Positions 1 through 7,933 of a stretch of 64,000 nt of DNA are shown here, in pieces. Positions within the stretch are counted from its first letter, which is position 1. Each line of letters starts with the position of its first letter. Location of the stretch: the NCBI RefSeq assembly GCF_001676055.1, contig NZ_LZEX01000023.1, forward strand, positions 62,001 to 126,000, given 5' to 3'. A program made the position numbers and the translations under genes. Under the pieces are notes generated by a model. That model was not told the DNA's origin and did not search any database. It was given only the letters and a program-made list of their open reading frames with translations. This DNA is from Morganella psychrotolerans (GTDB lineage: Bacteria > Pseudomonadota > Gammaproteobacteria > Enterobacterales > Enterobacteriaceae).

Positions 1-1
1 T

Positions 2-127
2 CACATCGCTATCGCAACACGTCCGATGCGTATGCTGATCAAGCCGGGTATGGGCTTCGACGAAGGTATGAATATCGTTAACAACGAAATGAACCGCACA
101 CTGGCTGTACTGAAAGCAAAAGGGTAA
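2..127 (+). CDS. mal: Methylaspartate ammonia-lyase, C-terminal fragment (cut by window edge)
   Basis: Only the last 41 codons are inside the window. The reading frame from base 2 to the TAA at 125-127 encodes a tail containing KPGMGFDEG and NEMNRTLAVLKAKG. This matches the C-terminus I know from 3-methylaspartate ammonia-lyase, which interconverts threo-3-methylaspartate with mesaconate and ammonia in the methylaspartate route of glutamate fermentation. The 9-bp gap to the next gene and the glutamate-type symporter downstream support an operon for that pathway. The methylaspartate mutase genes would be expected upstream, outside the window. The identification rests on a short tail, so it is good but not certain. 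Confidence 0.75.
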   Translation, partial: HIAIATRPMRMLIKPGMGFDEGMNIVNNEMNRTLAVLKAKG

Positions 128-136
128 GGAAACATT

Positions 137-1510
137 ATGTCTGAGACATTTAAAATTCTGTCTCCCACTGCCATTCTGGGGTACGGATTTCCCGAAGAGA
201 GTTTCATGAAGGCGATGGAAGAATCGCCGGACCTTATCGCCGTTGACGCCGGGTCTTCTGACCCGGGTCCGCACTACCTCGGTTCAGGTAAAGCATTTAC
301 TGACCGTGCCGGTGTGAAACGCGACCTGCGTTACATGCTGAAAGCCGGTGTGAAAAACAACATTCCGGTTGTTATCGGGAGTGCGGGTGGTTCCGGTGCG
401 CAGCCGCATCTGGAATGGTGCCGTGAAATCATCCTGGAGCTGGCAAAAGAAGAGAATCTCTCTTTCTCTATGGCGCTTATCCCGGCGGATGTTGATAAGA
501 AAACCGTTCATGAAGCACTGGATGCCGGTAAAATCACACCACTGCATTTCGTGCCTGAACTGACTCATGAAGTTATCGACGAAAGTACCTATATCGTTGC
601 TCAAATGGGTATCGAGCCGTTCCAGGAAGCTCTGGCAGCAGGTGCTCAGGTTGTTCTGGCCGGTCGTTCTTATGACCCTTGCTGTTTCGCGGCACTGCCG
701 ATTATGAAAGGGTTCGATGAAGGTCTGGCACTGCACTGCGGTAAAATCCTGGAGTGTGCGGCAATCGCTGCAACACCGGGCTCCGGTTCAGACTGTGCGA
801 TGGGTATCATCGACAAAACCGGCTTTACCCTGAAAGCGTTCAACCCGATTCGTAAATTTACTGATACCTCTGCAGCGGCGCATACCCTGTATGAGAAATC
901 AGATCCTTATACTTTACCGGGTCCCGGCGGAGTGCTGGATCTGAAAGAGTGTAAGTTTGAAGATCTGGGTAACGGACAGGTTCGTGTAACCGGTTCACGC
1001 CACGTTTCAACACCGTATACGGTTAAACTGGAAGCAGCACGTCCGGTTGGTTATCGCACCATCACCATCGCGGGGACACATGATCCAATCATGATCGCCG
1101 GAATGGATAAGATTTTGGTTGAAGTGCGTAAGAGTGTTGAGAAAAACCTCAGCATTGACCCTGACAGTGTGAAAATGAATTTCCACCTGTATGGCAAAAA
1201 CGGTGTAATGGGTGATGCAGAACCAGAAACCGTGACTAAGAGTTATGAGCTGGGAATTCTGTTAGATGTTGTTGCACCGACTCAGGAGCAGGCTGACAGT
1301 ATTTGTTCTCTGGCACGTTCAACCATGCTGCACTACGGGTACGACGGTCGTATCGCTACAGCGGGTAACTTAGCCTTCCCATTTTCGCCATCGGATATTC
1401 GTGCCGGTAAAGTGTATGAGTTCTCCATCTATCACCTGATGGAATATACACCGGACATTAAATTCAAATTCCGGATGGAGAATGTGACACCAGAAGGAGT
1501 GGCGAAATGA
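137..1510 (+). CDS. AtuA-like DUF1446 family protein of the methylaspartate operon
   Basis: This 457-residue protein belongs to the family named after AtuA of acyclic terpene utilization (DUF1446). The N-terminal part carries the conserved DAGSSDPGPHYLG stretch (about residues 38-50) and VVIGSAGGSGAQPHLEW (about 78-94), and the C-terminal part has AGNLAFPFSPSDI. No signal peptide or membrane segment is visible. Its start follows an AAGGAAA ribosome site 9 bp after mal, and its stop overlaps the DUF4387 start by ATGA, so the two are translationally coupled. Position after methylaspartate ammonia-lyase points to glutamate/mesaconate metabolism rather than terpene breakdown. The reaction is unknown to me, and the terpene name should not be carried over. 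Confidence 0.8.
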   Translation: MSETFKILSPTAILGYGFPEESFMKAMEESPDLIAVDAGSSDPGPHYLGSGKAFTDRAGVKRDLRYMLKAGVKNNIPVVIGSAGGSGAQPHLEWCREIILELAKEENLSFSMALIPADVDKKTVHEALDAGKITPLHFVPELTHEVIDESTYIVAQMGIEPFQEALAAGAQVVLAGRSYDPCCFAALPIMKGFDEGLALHCGKILECAAIAATPGSGSDCAMGIIDKTGFTLKAFNPIRKFTDTSAAAHTLYEKSDPYTLPGPGGVLDLKECKFEDLGNGQVRVTGSRHVSTPYTVKLEAARPVGYRTITIAGTHDPIMIAGMDKILVEVRKSVEKNLSIDPDSVKMNFHLYGKNGVMGDAEPETVTKSYELGILLDVVAPTQEQADSICSLARSTMLHYGYDGRIATAGNLAFPFSPSDIRAGKVYEFSIYHLMEYTPDIKFKFRMENVTPEGVAK

Positions 1511-1824
1511 AACAGTCAATTTTAGAATTAGCAAAAGTTGTGCGTTCTAAAAACTCCGGCCCGTATGAAATTGTAATGGATATTTTATTCAAGGATAAAG
1601 CAACTTATACCGCGGTAAAGAATTCAAAACAGTTTAATAAAGAAGTAGTGGCTGGTTTATATTGTGTCAAGCCTGACTTTATCGATAATATTGTTTGGTT
1701 TGACCCTGCTAATGCTGTGAAAATTGTAATGCCGAGACATATTGTTTCTGGTGCTGTCGGAGATACCGATGTTTATGGTGCTCAGCAACATGCGCCTTTG
1801 TTAAAACTGGAATTTGATATTTAA
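1507..1824 (+). CDS. DUF4387 domain protein
   Basis: A 105-residue soluble protein of the DUF4387 family. The N-terminal LAKVVRSKNSGPYEIVMDI and the later VVAGLYCVKPDFI are typical of that family. In many genomes DUF4387 proteins occur directly downstream of, or fused to, AtuA/DUF1446 proteins, and here the start codon overlaps the AtuA-like stop (ATGA). The pair probably forms one complex. The function is unknown. The codons are more AT-rich than in the preceding gene. Confidence 0.8.
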   Translation: MKQSILELAKVVRSKNSGPYEIVMDILFKDKATYTAVKNSKQFNKEVVAGLYCVKPDFIDNIVWFDPANAVKIVMPRHIVSGAVGDTDVYGAQQHAPLLKLEFDI

Positions 1825-1854
1825 TTAATATCAATACTCCATCATCTCTATAGC

Positions 1855-1948
1855 TAGACAACTCGGTGTGGTGAGTAGCGGGGCTTTCTCTCTATCGCCA
1901 CATCGATTTCAGAAACAGAAATCGTCATTTTTCTCAGTAGGTTGTCTA
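1855..1948 (+). ncRNA. Candidate three-way-junction RNA before the symporter gene
   Basis: The interval between the DUF4387 gene and the symporter contains a nested fold. An 8-bp closing helix pairs TAGACAAC (1855-1862) with GTTGTCTA (1941-1948). Inside it are a long hairpin (1867-1878 with 1892-1902, one G-U pair and one bulge) and a second hairpin CGATTTC/GAAATCG (1904-1910 with 1918-1924). The second hairpin is followed by TCATTTTT, so it also looks like an intrinsic terminator. The closing helix spans the U-rich tract, which suggests alternative folds. It could be a leader controlling the symporter, a processed operon RNA, or chance. I do not recognise a known riboswitch class. Confidence 0.45.
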
Positions 1949-1992
1949 AATTCGTTTAATATTTAAAGCCATGGAAGGCCGGGTAAAAATAA

Positions 1993-2009
1993 CTGAAATA
2001 AAATTTCAG
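1993..2009 (+). promoter_or_regulatory. Small hairpin in symporter leader
   Basis: CTGAAAT and ATTTCAG form a perfect 7-bp stem with a 3-base loop, about 55 bp before the symporter start. Its role is unknown; it may belong to the same leader RNA as the structure at 1855-1948. Confidence 0.3.
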
Positions 2010-2062
2010 AGGATATTAAGTGAGTTGAGAATAAATGCGACCCAACACAGAATGGAATTATT

Positions 2063-3355
2063 ATGAAATCGAAGAGTTTAACCACTTGGATAGTCATTGG
2101 TCTTATTGTCGGTGTAATTGTCGGCTTTAGTTTTAATGAAATGGCATCTGCTGAATTTACCAAGGTATATGCAAAAGATATTTCAATTATTACTGATATC
2201 TTTTTAAGACTGATTAAAATGATTATCGCACCATTGATTATATCAACACTGGTTGTTGGTATTGCGAAAATGGGTGATGCGAAAACGTTAGGTCGTGTTT
2301 TCTCTAAAACATTATTCTTATTTATCTGTGCATCGTTTATCTCAATCCTGTTAGGTCTGGTTATTGTTAACCTGTTCCAGCCGGGTGCCGGTATTAACTT
2401 TGTGGCAGATACTGCAGCTGCAGTTGAAGGTATGGTTGAGCCTGTTCCATTCTCATTCAAAACCTTTATTGCTCATGCTATCCCGACCAGTATCGTTGAC
2501 GCCATGGCGCGTAACGAAATTCTGCAAATCGTTGTGTTCTCAATCTTCATGGGTATCAGTCTTTCCGCTATCGGCGATAAAGGTCTGCCAATCATCCATG
2601 TTCTTGAGTCTCTCGTTAGTCTGATGCTGAAATTAACCGGCTATGTCATGCTGTTCGCACCGCTGACTGTATTTGCCGCGATTTCAGGTATGATCGCAGA
2701 ACGTGGTCTGGGTGTTCTGGTCAGTGCCGGTATCTTTATGGGTGAATTCTACTTCACACTGGCGCTGCTGTGGGTCATTCTGATTGGTCTGGCGGCCCTG
2801 GTTGTCGGTCGTTGTATCTTCCGTCTGACTAAAGGCATCACTGAACCTGCACTGCTGGCATTCACCACATCAAGTTCTGAAGCCGCATTCCCGGGTACCC
2901 TGGAAAAACTGGAAGAGTTCGGTGTTTCCAACAAAATTGCCAGCTTCGTACTGCCTATCGGTTACTCCTTTAACCTTGTCGGTTCAATGGCTTACTGTTC
3001 GTTTGCAGTTATCTTTATCGCTCAGGCATGTAATATCACCTTAACAACAGGTGAGCAGATTACCATGCTGCTGATTCTGATGCTGACATCCAAAGGGATG
3101 GCGGGTGTGCCACGTGCTTCTCTGGTGGTTATCGCCGCAACACTTAACCAGTTCAATATACCGGAAGCAGGTCTGATATTGCTGATGGGTGTGGATCCAT
3201 TCCTCGACATGGGCCGTTCAGCAACGAACGTGATGAGTAATGCGATTGGTGCTGCAATGGTAGGTCGCTGGGAAGGTGAGCACTACGGTGAAGGCTGCCG
3301 TGGTAAACCAAAGGCCGGTATTGAGCCACCTGTGTCGCAGGCAACCTCTGCCTGA
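2063..3355 (+). CDS. Dicarboxylate/amino acid:cation symporter (glutamate/aspartate type)
   Basis: A 430-residue membrane protein of the DAACS (GltP/DctA) family, which imports glutamate, aspartate or C4-dicarboxylates with H+ or Na+. The sequence has about eight hydrophobic helices. It also has the serine-rich re-entrant loop TTSSSEAAFPGTLEKLEE (about residues 272-289) and the second loop MLTSKGMAGVPRAS, followed by DMGRSATNVMSNAIGA, which carries the conserved substrate-binding residues. Ribosome site GGAAT precedes the ATG. It lies 238 bp after the DUF4387 gene, with a structured RNA between. Operon context with methylaspartate ammonia-lyase favours glutamate as substrate, which is an inference. 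Confidence 0.88.
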   Translation: MKSKSLTTWIVIGLIVGVIVGFSFNEMASAEFTKVYAKDISIITDIFLRLIKMIIAPLIISTLVVGIAKMGDAKTLGRVFSKTLFLFICASFISILLGLVIVNLFQPGAGINFVADTAAAVEGMVEPVPFSFKTFIAHAIPTSIVDAMARNEILQIVVFSIFMGISLSAIGDKGLPIIHVLESLVSLMLKLTGYVMLFAPLTVFAAISGMIAERGLGVLVSAGIFMGEFYFTLALLWVILIGLAALVVGRCIFRLTKGITEPALLAFTTSSSEAAFPGTLEKLEEFGVSNKIASFVLPIGYSFNLVGSMAYCSFAVIFIAQACNITLTTGEQITMLLILMLTSKGMAGVPRASLVVIAATLNQFNIPEAGLILLMGVDPFLDMGRSATNVMSNAIGAAMVGRWEGEHYGEGCRGKPKAGIEPPVSQATSA

Positions 3356-3385
3356 CCACTGAGAGTTCAGCATAATGTAGTCAGC

Positions 3386-3416
3386 GCGGTACGGTAAGAC
3401 ATATCATCCGTACCGC
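3386..3416. repeat. GCGGTACGG hairpin repeat, copy 1
   Basis: Perfect 9-bp inverted repeat GCGGTACGG (3386-3394) / CCGTACCGC (3408-3416). A near-identical copy lies at 4791-4821, including the loop (TAAGACATATCAT here, TAATACATATTAT there). This copy lacks a T-tract. Confidence 0.6.
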
Positions 3417-3442
3417 CCGTAAAACAAATGTGTTGTTAGTGA

Positions 3443-3477
3443 AACGCAAAAGGACCTCCGCCTTTTGCGTTTTTTTA
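3443..3477 (+). terminator. Rho-independent terminator after the symporter
   Basis: Stem AACGCAAAAGG (3443-3453) with CCTTTTGCGTT (3461-3471), 7-base loop, followed by a run of T. It ends the methylaspartate/symporter operon. Confidence 0.9.
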
Positions 3478-3557
3478 TTGTTGAGAAATAGCGCAGTGCT
3501 TGTCCTTAAGTTAAATGTCATAATCGGGCTACGCTATAAATTTATGGGATATCATGG

Positions 3558-4763
3558 ATGGACGATAATATTGCACTGAGTACTGAAGCCTTTCTCAAAC
3601 AAAAATCACTGCTGCCGGACCAAACGATTAATAATGTGACATTTCACGGGAATGCCGGTGAGTATTTTTCTATCTGGCTGAAAAATATTATATTTTGCAT
3701 ATTGACGCTGGGTATTTACCTCCCTTGGGCGATGGTTAATCGCCGGCGTTATTTTATGAATGCCACTGAAATTAATCATGCCCGCTTTGAATATCATGCA
3801 AAACCGACAGAAATTTTATTTGGTTTTATTCTTACCGGTATATCGCTGTTGCTTATTCCGGTTTTAACATCGGTATCTCCGACATTAGGGTTACTGATGA
3901 TGCTTGTTGTTATAATCCTGATGCCTTACGCCCTGATCCGGCTGTGGAATTTTAATGTACGAAATACCTCTTTCCGGGAATACCGTTTCGCCTACCAGTG
4001 TAATTACATGCGCCTTTATCTGGTGGTATTAATTCTTCCGGTTCTGCTGCTTGTCGTGACAATGGTGTGCAGCGTGATGTTTTCTCAGTGGTATGTAAAA
4101 GTATCCACAGGACCCGCAGTTGATAATGTATTCAATCTGATGCTGGTGACCAGTATCATACCGTTGACCGGATTATTTCTAATCTGGTCGGTGCAGGGTA
4201 AGCAGCTCTGTGAATTACTGGTTAATAATCTGTCATATAACAAAACCGCATTTTCACTCAGCCTGCTGTATAAACGGCTGATGCTGATAAGCCTGATCAC
4301 GGTATTACTGTTATCACCATTTGTGGCAGCCGGATTTTCACAACTGAGTGACCTGACTTTTCTGATGATGATCCCGGAGGAAGTGTGGACAGCAAATCTC
4401 CGTGCGATGGTGATAATAAAAATTTCGCTGTTCTATCTGCTGTTTTTTTGCGGTGCGATGACTGCCGGTATCTATTTCCGGGTGTCCTGCCGGACATATG
4501 TCATTAATTCAATGACTCTGGGCAATCTGCGTTTTCGCTGTAATATGACGTATCTGTCTTATTTATTTCTGATCCTGAGTAATTTCCTGCTGATAATATG
4601 TACGCTGGGATTCGGTTCCGCTTACGCCGATATCCGCCATGCCCGTTATCTGGCACAGCATATTTGGATCATCGGTGATATGGATGCTATTTCAGACAGT
4701 AATAAAAGTGAAACCCCGGCGGATCTCAGTCGCTATGAGAATGTTGTGGTTTCGGCGGACTGA
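3558..4763 (+). CDS. yjgN: YjgN-like DUF898 inner-membrane protein
   Basis: A 401-residue integral membrane protein of the DUF898/YjgN family. The diagnostic N-terminal block VTFHGNAGEYFSIWLKN followed by TLGIYLPWAMVNRRRYFMNAT is present at about residues 27-70. Seven or eight further hydrophobic segments follow, and the block recurs in weaker form near the C-terminus (CTLGFGSAYADIRHARYLAQH). The molecular function of the family is unknown. It is a single-gene unit between two terminators and converges on nirBD. Confidence 0.85.
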   Translation: MDDNIALSTEAFLKQKSLLPDQTINNVTFHGNAGEYFSIWLKNIIFCILTLGIYLPWAMVNRRRYFMNATEINHARFEYHAKPTEILFGFILTGISLLLIPVLTSVSPTLGLLMMLVVIILMPYALIRLWNFNVRNTSFREYRFAYQCNYMRLYLVVLILPVLLLVVTMVCSVMFSQWYVKVSTGPAVDNVFNLMLVTSIIPLTGLFLIWSVQGKQLCELLVNNLSYNKTAFSLSLLYKRLMLISLITVLLLSPFVAAGFSQLSDLTFLMMIPEEVWTANLRAMVIIKISLFYLLFFCGAMTAGIYFRVSCRTYVINSMTLGNLRFRCNMTYLSYLFLILSNFLLIICTLGFGSAYADIRHARYLAQHIWIIGDMDAISDSNKSETPADLSRYENVVVSAD

Positions 4764-4790
4764 CGGGCTATAAACGTCGTCACTGTCAGT

Positions 4791-4836
4791 GCGGTACGGT
4801 AATACATATTATCCGTACCGCTTTTTGTGTTTTTTA
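4791..4836. terminator. Bidirectional terminator between yjgN and nirD (repeat copy 2)
   Basis: GCGGTACGG (4791-4799) pairs with CCGTACCGC (4813-4821), followed by TTTTTGTGTTTTTT on the plus strand. It lies between two convergent genes and its end overlaps the nirD stop. It is the second copy of the hairpin at 3386-3416. Confidence 0.85.
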
Positions 4837-5175
4837 TTGCTGTGGCGCGGTATGAATACGGATCTCCCCGCCTTCTGTCCGTACGGCAAAATGGGCAACA
4901 GAATAGGCGGCATCCTCAAGACACAAACCATCTGTTAAGCGAAAGTGCTGTTTTTTCAGCGGGCTGACAATCCACAACTCATTGTCATGTTCTGCGATTA
5001 GCCCGCGTGATAACACACTGGCTTTTGCAAAGGGGTCGATATTACTTAATGCAAAAATCTGGTCATCATTGTAAGGGCGAAACAGCGCAACCTGTTCACC
5101 ATTTACCAGTGCACAAACGCCGGTTCCGGGCGTGATATCACTAACCTGACATACTGTTATCCAGTGGCTCATCAT
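4834..5175 (-). CDS. nirD: Nitrite reductase (NADH) small subunit
   Basis: A 113-residue Rieske-like protein, the small subunit of the cytoplasmic NADH-dependent siroheme nitrite reductase NirBD, which reduces nitrite to ammonia. The fold is recognisable from VCALVNGEQVALFR, FALSNIDPFAKASVLSRGL and the C-terminal EGGEIRIHTA. NirD proteins normally lack the Rieske cluster ligands, and this one has no CxH pairs. The start codon overlaps the nirB stop (TAATG). No nirC follows, which differs from the E. coli order. Confidence 0.93.
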   Translation of the reverse strand: MMSHWITVCQVSDITPGTGVCALVNGEQVALFRPYNDDQIFALSNIDPFAKASVLSRGLIAEHDNELWIVSPLKKQHFRLTDGLCLEDAAYSVAHFAVRTEGGEIRIHTAPQQ

Positions 5176-7714
5176 TACTCCTCCCCGATAAGTGTTACGG
5201 CTATCCGCTCTTCAGGACGGGCCGGGCGATGTTGTAAGCGCTCACTAACTATTTGTACATCCGGATCCGGCAGCGGGCTGTTAATAAAGTGATTAAAGCG
5301 CTGACGTGCGTGCGGGTTATCCACCGTTTCCTGCCATTCGCAGATGACTTTTTTGCGCAGATGGGTCAGCTCCTGCTCCAGCTGTGCATTCAGACCCAGT
5401 GTGTCGCTGACAATCACATCGCGCAGATAATCAATGCCACCCTCCAGGCTTTCAAGCCAGGTGGATGTCCGGTTCAGTTTGTCCGCGGTGCGGATATAAA
5501 ACATCATAAACCGGTCGATATAATTTATCAGTGTTTCTTTATCGAGATCGGCCATCAGCAGATCGCCGTGACGTGGTTTCATGCCGCCGTTACCGCAGAC
5601 ATACAGATTCCAGCCTTTATCTGTGGCAATAATCCCGATATCTTTTCCCTGTGCTTCTGAGCATTCGCGGGTGCAGCCGGAGATACCAAACTTCATTTTA
5701 TGCGGTGTGCGGATGCCTTTATAGCGGTGTTCGAGTTCAACACCCAGTCCGGTACTGTCCCCGACACCAAAGCGGCACCAGGTCGACCCGACACAGGTTT
5801 TTGCCATACGCAGTGCTTTGGCGTAGGCATGTCCGGTTTCAAACCCGGCAGCAATCAGTTTCTCCCAGATAGCCGGAAGATCCTGCTTATGCGCACCAAA
5901 CATGGCCAGACGCTGAGAGCCGGTAATTTTGGTGTATAAATTATATTCCTGTGCAATGGTACCGACAGCAAGCAGGCCTGCCGGGGTGATTTCTCCGCCC
6001 GGTGAACGGGGGATCACGGAATAGGTGCCGTCTTTTTGTATGTTGGCGAGAAAATTATCATTAGTATCCTGGAGGGAAACCAAATCATCCCGCAGGATAT
6101 AATCATTCCAGCAGGACGCCAGCAGAGAGCCGATAGTTGGTTTACATACTTCACAGCCATAACCTTCGCCGTATTTTTTCAGCAGATCATCAAAGGTCTT
6201 TATTTTTTCCACGCGGATCAGGTGATACAGCTCCTGGCGTGAATATGCAAAGTGTTCACAAAGATGATGATTAACCTCAATACCCAGGTTGGTCAGTTCA
6301 GCATTCAGTACCTGCGTTATCAGCGGAACACAGCCGCCGCAGCCGGTACCGGCTTTGGTTTGTGCTTTGATAGCCGCGACGGTTTGGCAGCCGTTTTGAA
6401 TGGCCTGAATAATGTCACCTTTGGTGACGTCAAAGCAGGAGCAAATCTGCGCGCTGTCCGGCAGGGATTCAACACCAATAGCCGGTTTATTGCCTGCATG
6501 GGCAGGTAAGATCAATGTATCCGGATTTTCCGGCAGTTCGATACGGTTGAGGGATAATTGCAGCAGATTACCGTAATCTTCAGTATCACCGACCAGCACT
6601 GCTCCCAGCAGATATTTATTGTCCTTACTGACAATAAGGCGTTTATACACCTCGTTAGCTTCATCCAGATAAATATAGCTGTGGCAACCCTCTTCATGGC
6701 CATGTGTATCGCCGATCCCGCCGACATCCACACCCAGCAGCTTCAGTTTTGCACTCATATCTGCGCCGGTAAACTGATTATCATTGCCCAGCAGACTGTC
6801 AACCGCGACCTGTGCCATTTTATAGCCCGGGGCAACCAGCCCGTAGGTTCTGCCGTGCCATGATGCACATTCACCGATGGCATAGACATCCGGATCAGAG
6901 GTCTGACACTGGTTATTAATCACCAGACCGCCGCGCTCGGCAACAATCAGCCCGCACTGACGGGCAAGTTTATCCCTTGGGCGGATCCCGGTGGAAAACA
7001 CCACAAAATCGGCTTCCAGTGATGAGCCGTCGGCAAAGTGCAGAATTTTGCGGCTGTTGCCGCTGTCTGAACGGGTAATTTCGGCGGTGTTTTTACGGGT
7101 GTGAACGGTTACACCCATCCGCTCAATTTTTTGTTTCAGTTGCTCACCACCGAGCGCATCAAGCTGCTCTGCCATTAACACCGGTGAGAATTCGATTACA
7201 TGGGTTTCAATACCTAAATTTTTCAGTGCTCCGGCGGCTTCCAGCCTAATAATCCGCCGCCGATAACCACACCTTTGCGGCTGCGGCGGGCGCAGGCTTC
7301 AATGGCATTCAGATCTTCTATCGTCCGGTAGACAAAACAGTCCTGAGTGTCATTGCCTTTGATAGGCGGCACCCACGGGTACGACCCGGTGGCAATCACT
7401 AATTTGTCGTAATGGACGGTGCGTCCGGTATTGGTGTGCAGCACTTTTTCCTGCCGGTTAATGGTGATTACCCGCTCACCGGTCAGTACGGCGATAGTGT
7501 GCTTTTCATAAAAACCGGGTTTAACGAGGGATAACTCTTCCGCCGTGTGATGGGAAAAGTAAGAGGAAAGATGCACCCGGTCATAGGCTACACGCGGCTC
7601 TTCACAAAAAACGGTAATGTCAAAATGTCCGCTTCCGGCTTTATCGGTAAGCTCTTCAATAAAGCGATGCCCCACCATGCCGTTACCGATTATCGCTAAC
7701 TTGACGTTGCTCAT
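5175..7714 (-). pseudogene. nirB: Nitrite reductase (NADH) large subunit, frameshifted
   Basis: Two adjacent reading frames together encode a full NirB of about 847 residues. The N-terminal part (7714 to about 7245) carries the FAD-binding IGNGMVGHRFIEEL and the second dinucleotide fold VVIGGGLLG. The C-terminal part (7244 to 5175) resumes with LEAAGALKNLG and contains the BFD-like [2Fe-2S] motif CSCFDV with CGGC, and the siroheme/[4Fe-4S] ligands CTRECSEAQG and CGNGG. Restoring one C near 7244-7246 (GGCTGG to GGCCTGG, coding strand) rejoins the frames. All catalytic motifs are intact otherwise, so this is either a very recent inactivation or a sequencing error. An FNR site lies upstream. Confidence 0.9.
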
Positions 7715-7773
7715 TTAAGCCTCATATTTTGTATGGATTAAGGCTAAAAATACGGCGATCCGGGTTTTTCTCA

Positions 7774-7787
7774 TTGATGTATATCAA
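7774..7787. promoter_or_regulatory. FNR binding site upstream of nirB
   Basis: TTGATGTATATCAA is a perfect FNR consensus (TTGAT-N4-ATCAA). Its centre at 7780.5 lies 66 bp upstream of the nirB start at 7714. A NarL-type heptamer TACCTCT lies farther upstream at 7844-7850. Anaerobic, nitrate/nitrite-responsive control matches known nirB regulation. Confidence 0.82.
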
Positions 7788-7879
7788 ATGCAGCTTAATC
7801 AATTCAGCTAATGCAAAACAAAGATGTGATTATTTTTTGTCAATACCTCTCAGGTGGTAGGTATGACTCCGGTTTAATG

Positions 7880-7913
7880 CGTTTATGCCGCTGAATAGTC
7901 AGCGGCATAAACG
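7880..7913 (-). terminator. Strong hairpin after the MFS gene
   Basis: A perfect 15-bp stem (7880-7894 with 7899-7913) and a 4-base loop ATAG, just past the MFS stop codon and before the nirB promoter. There is no clear T-tract on the minus strand, so it may be a processing or stability hairpin rather than a classical terminator. Confidence 0.6.
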
Positions 7914-7933
7914 GAGCATGAAAGAGTAAGCGA

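Noticed and set aside
137-1510. Terpene degradation gene
   Set aside because: Only the family name suggests this; no other atu genes are present and the operon belongs to methylaspartate metabolism.
1855-1948. Retron-type msr/msd RNA
   Set aside because: The enclosing inverted repeat suggested it, but there is no reverse transcriptase gene nearby and the fold is too small.
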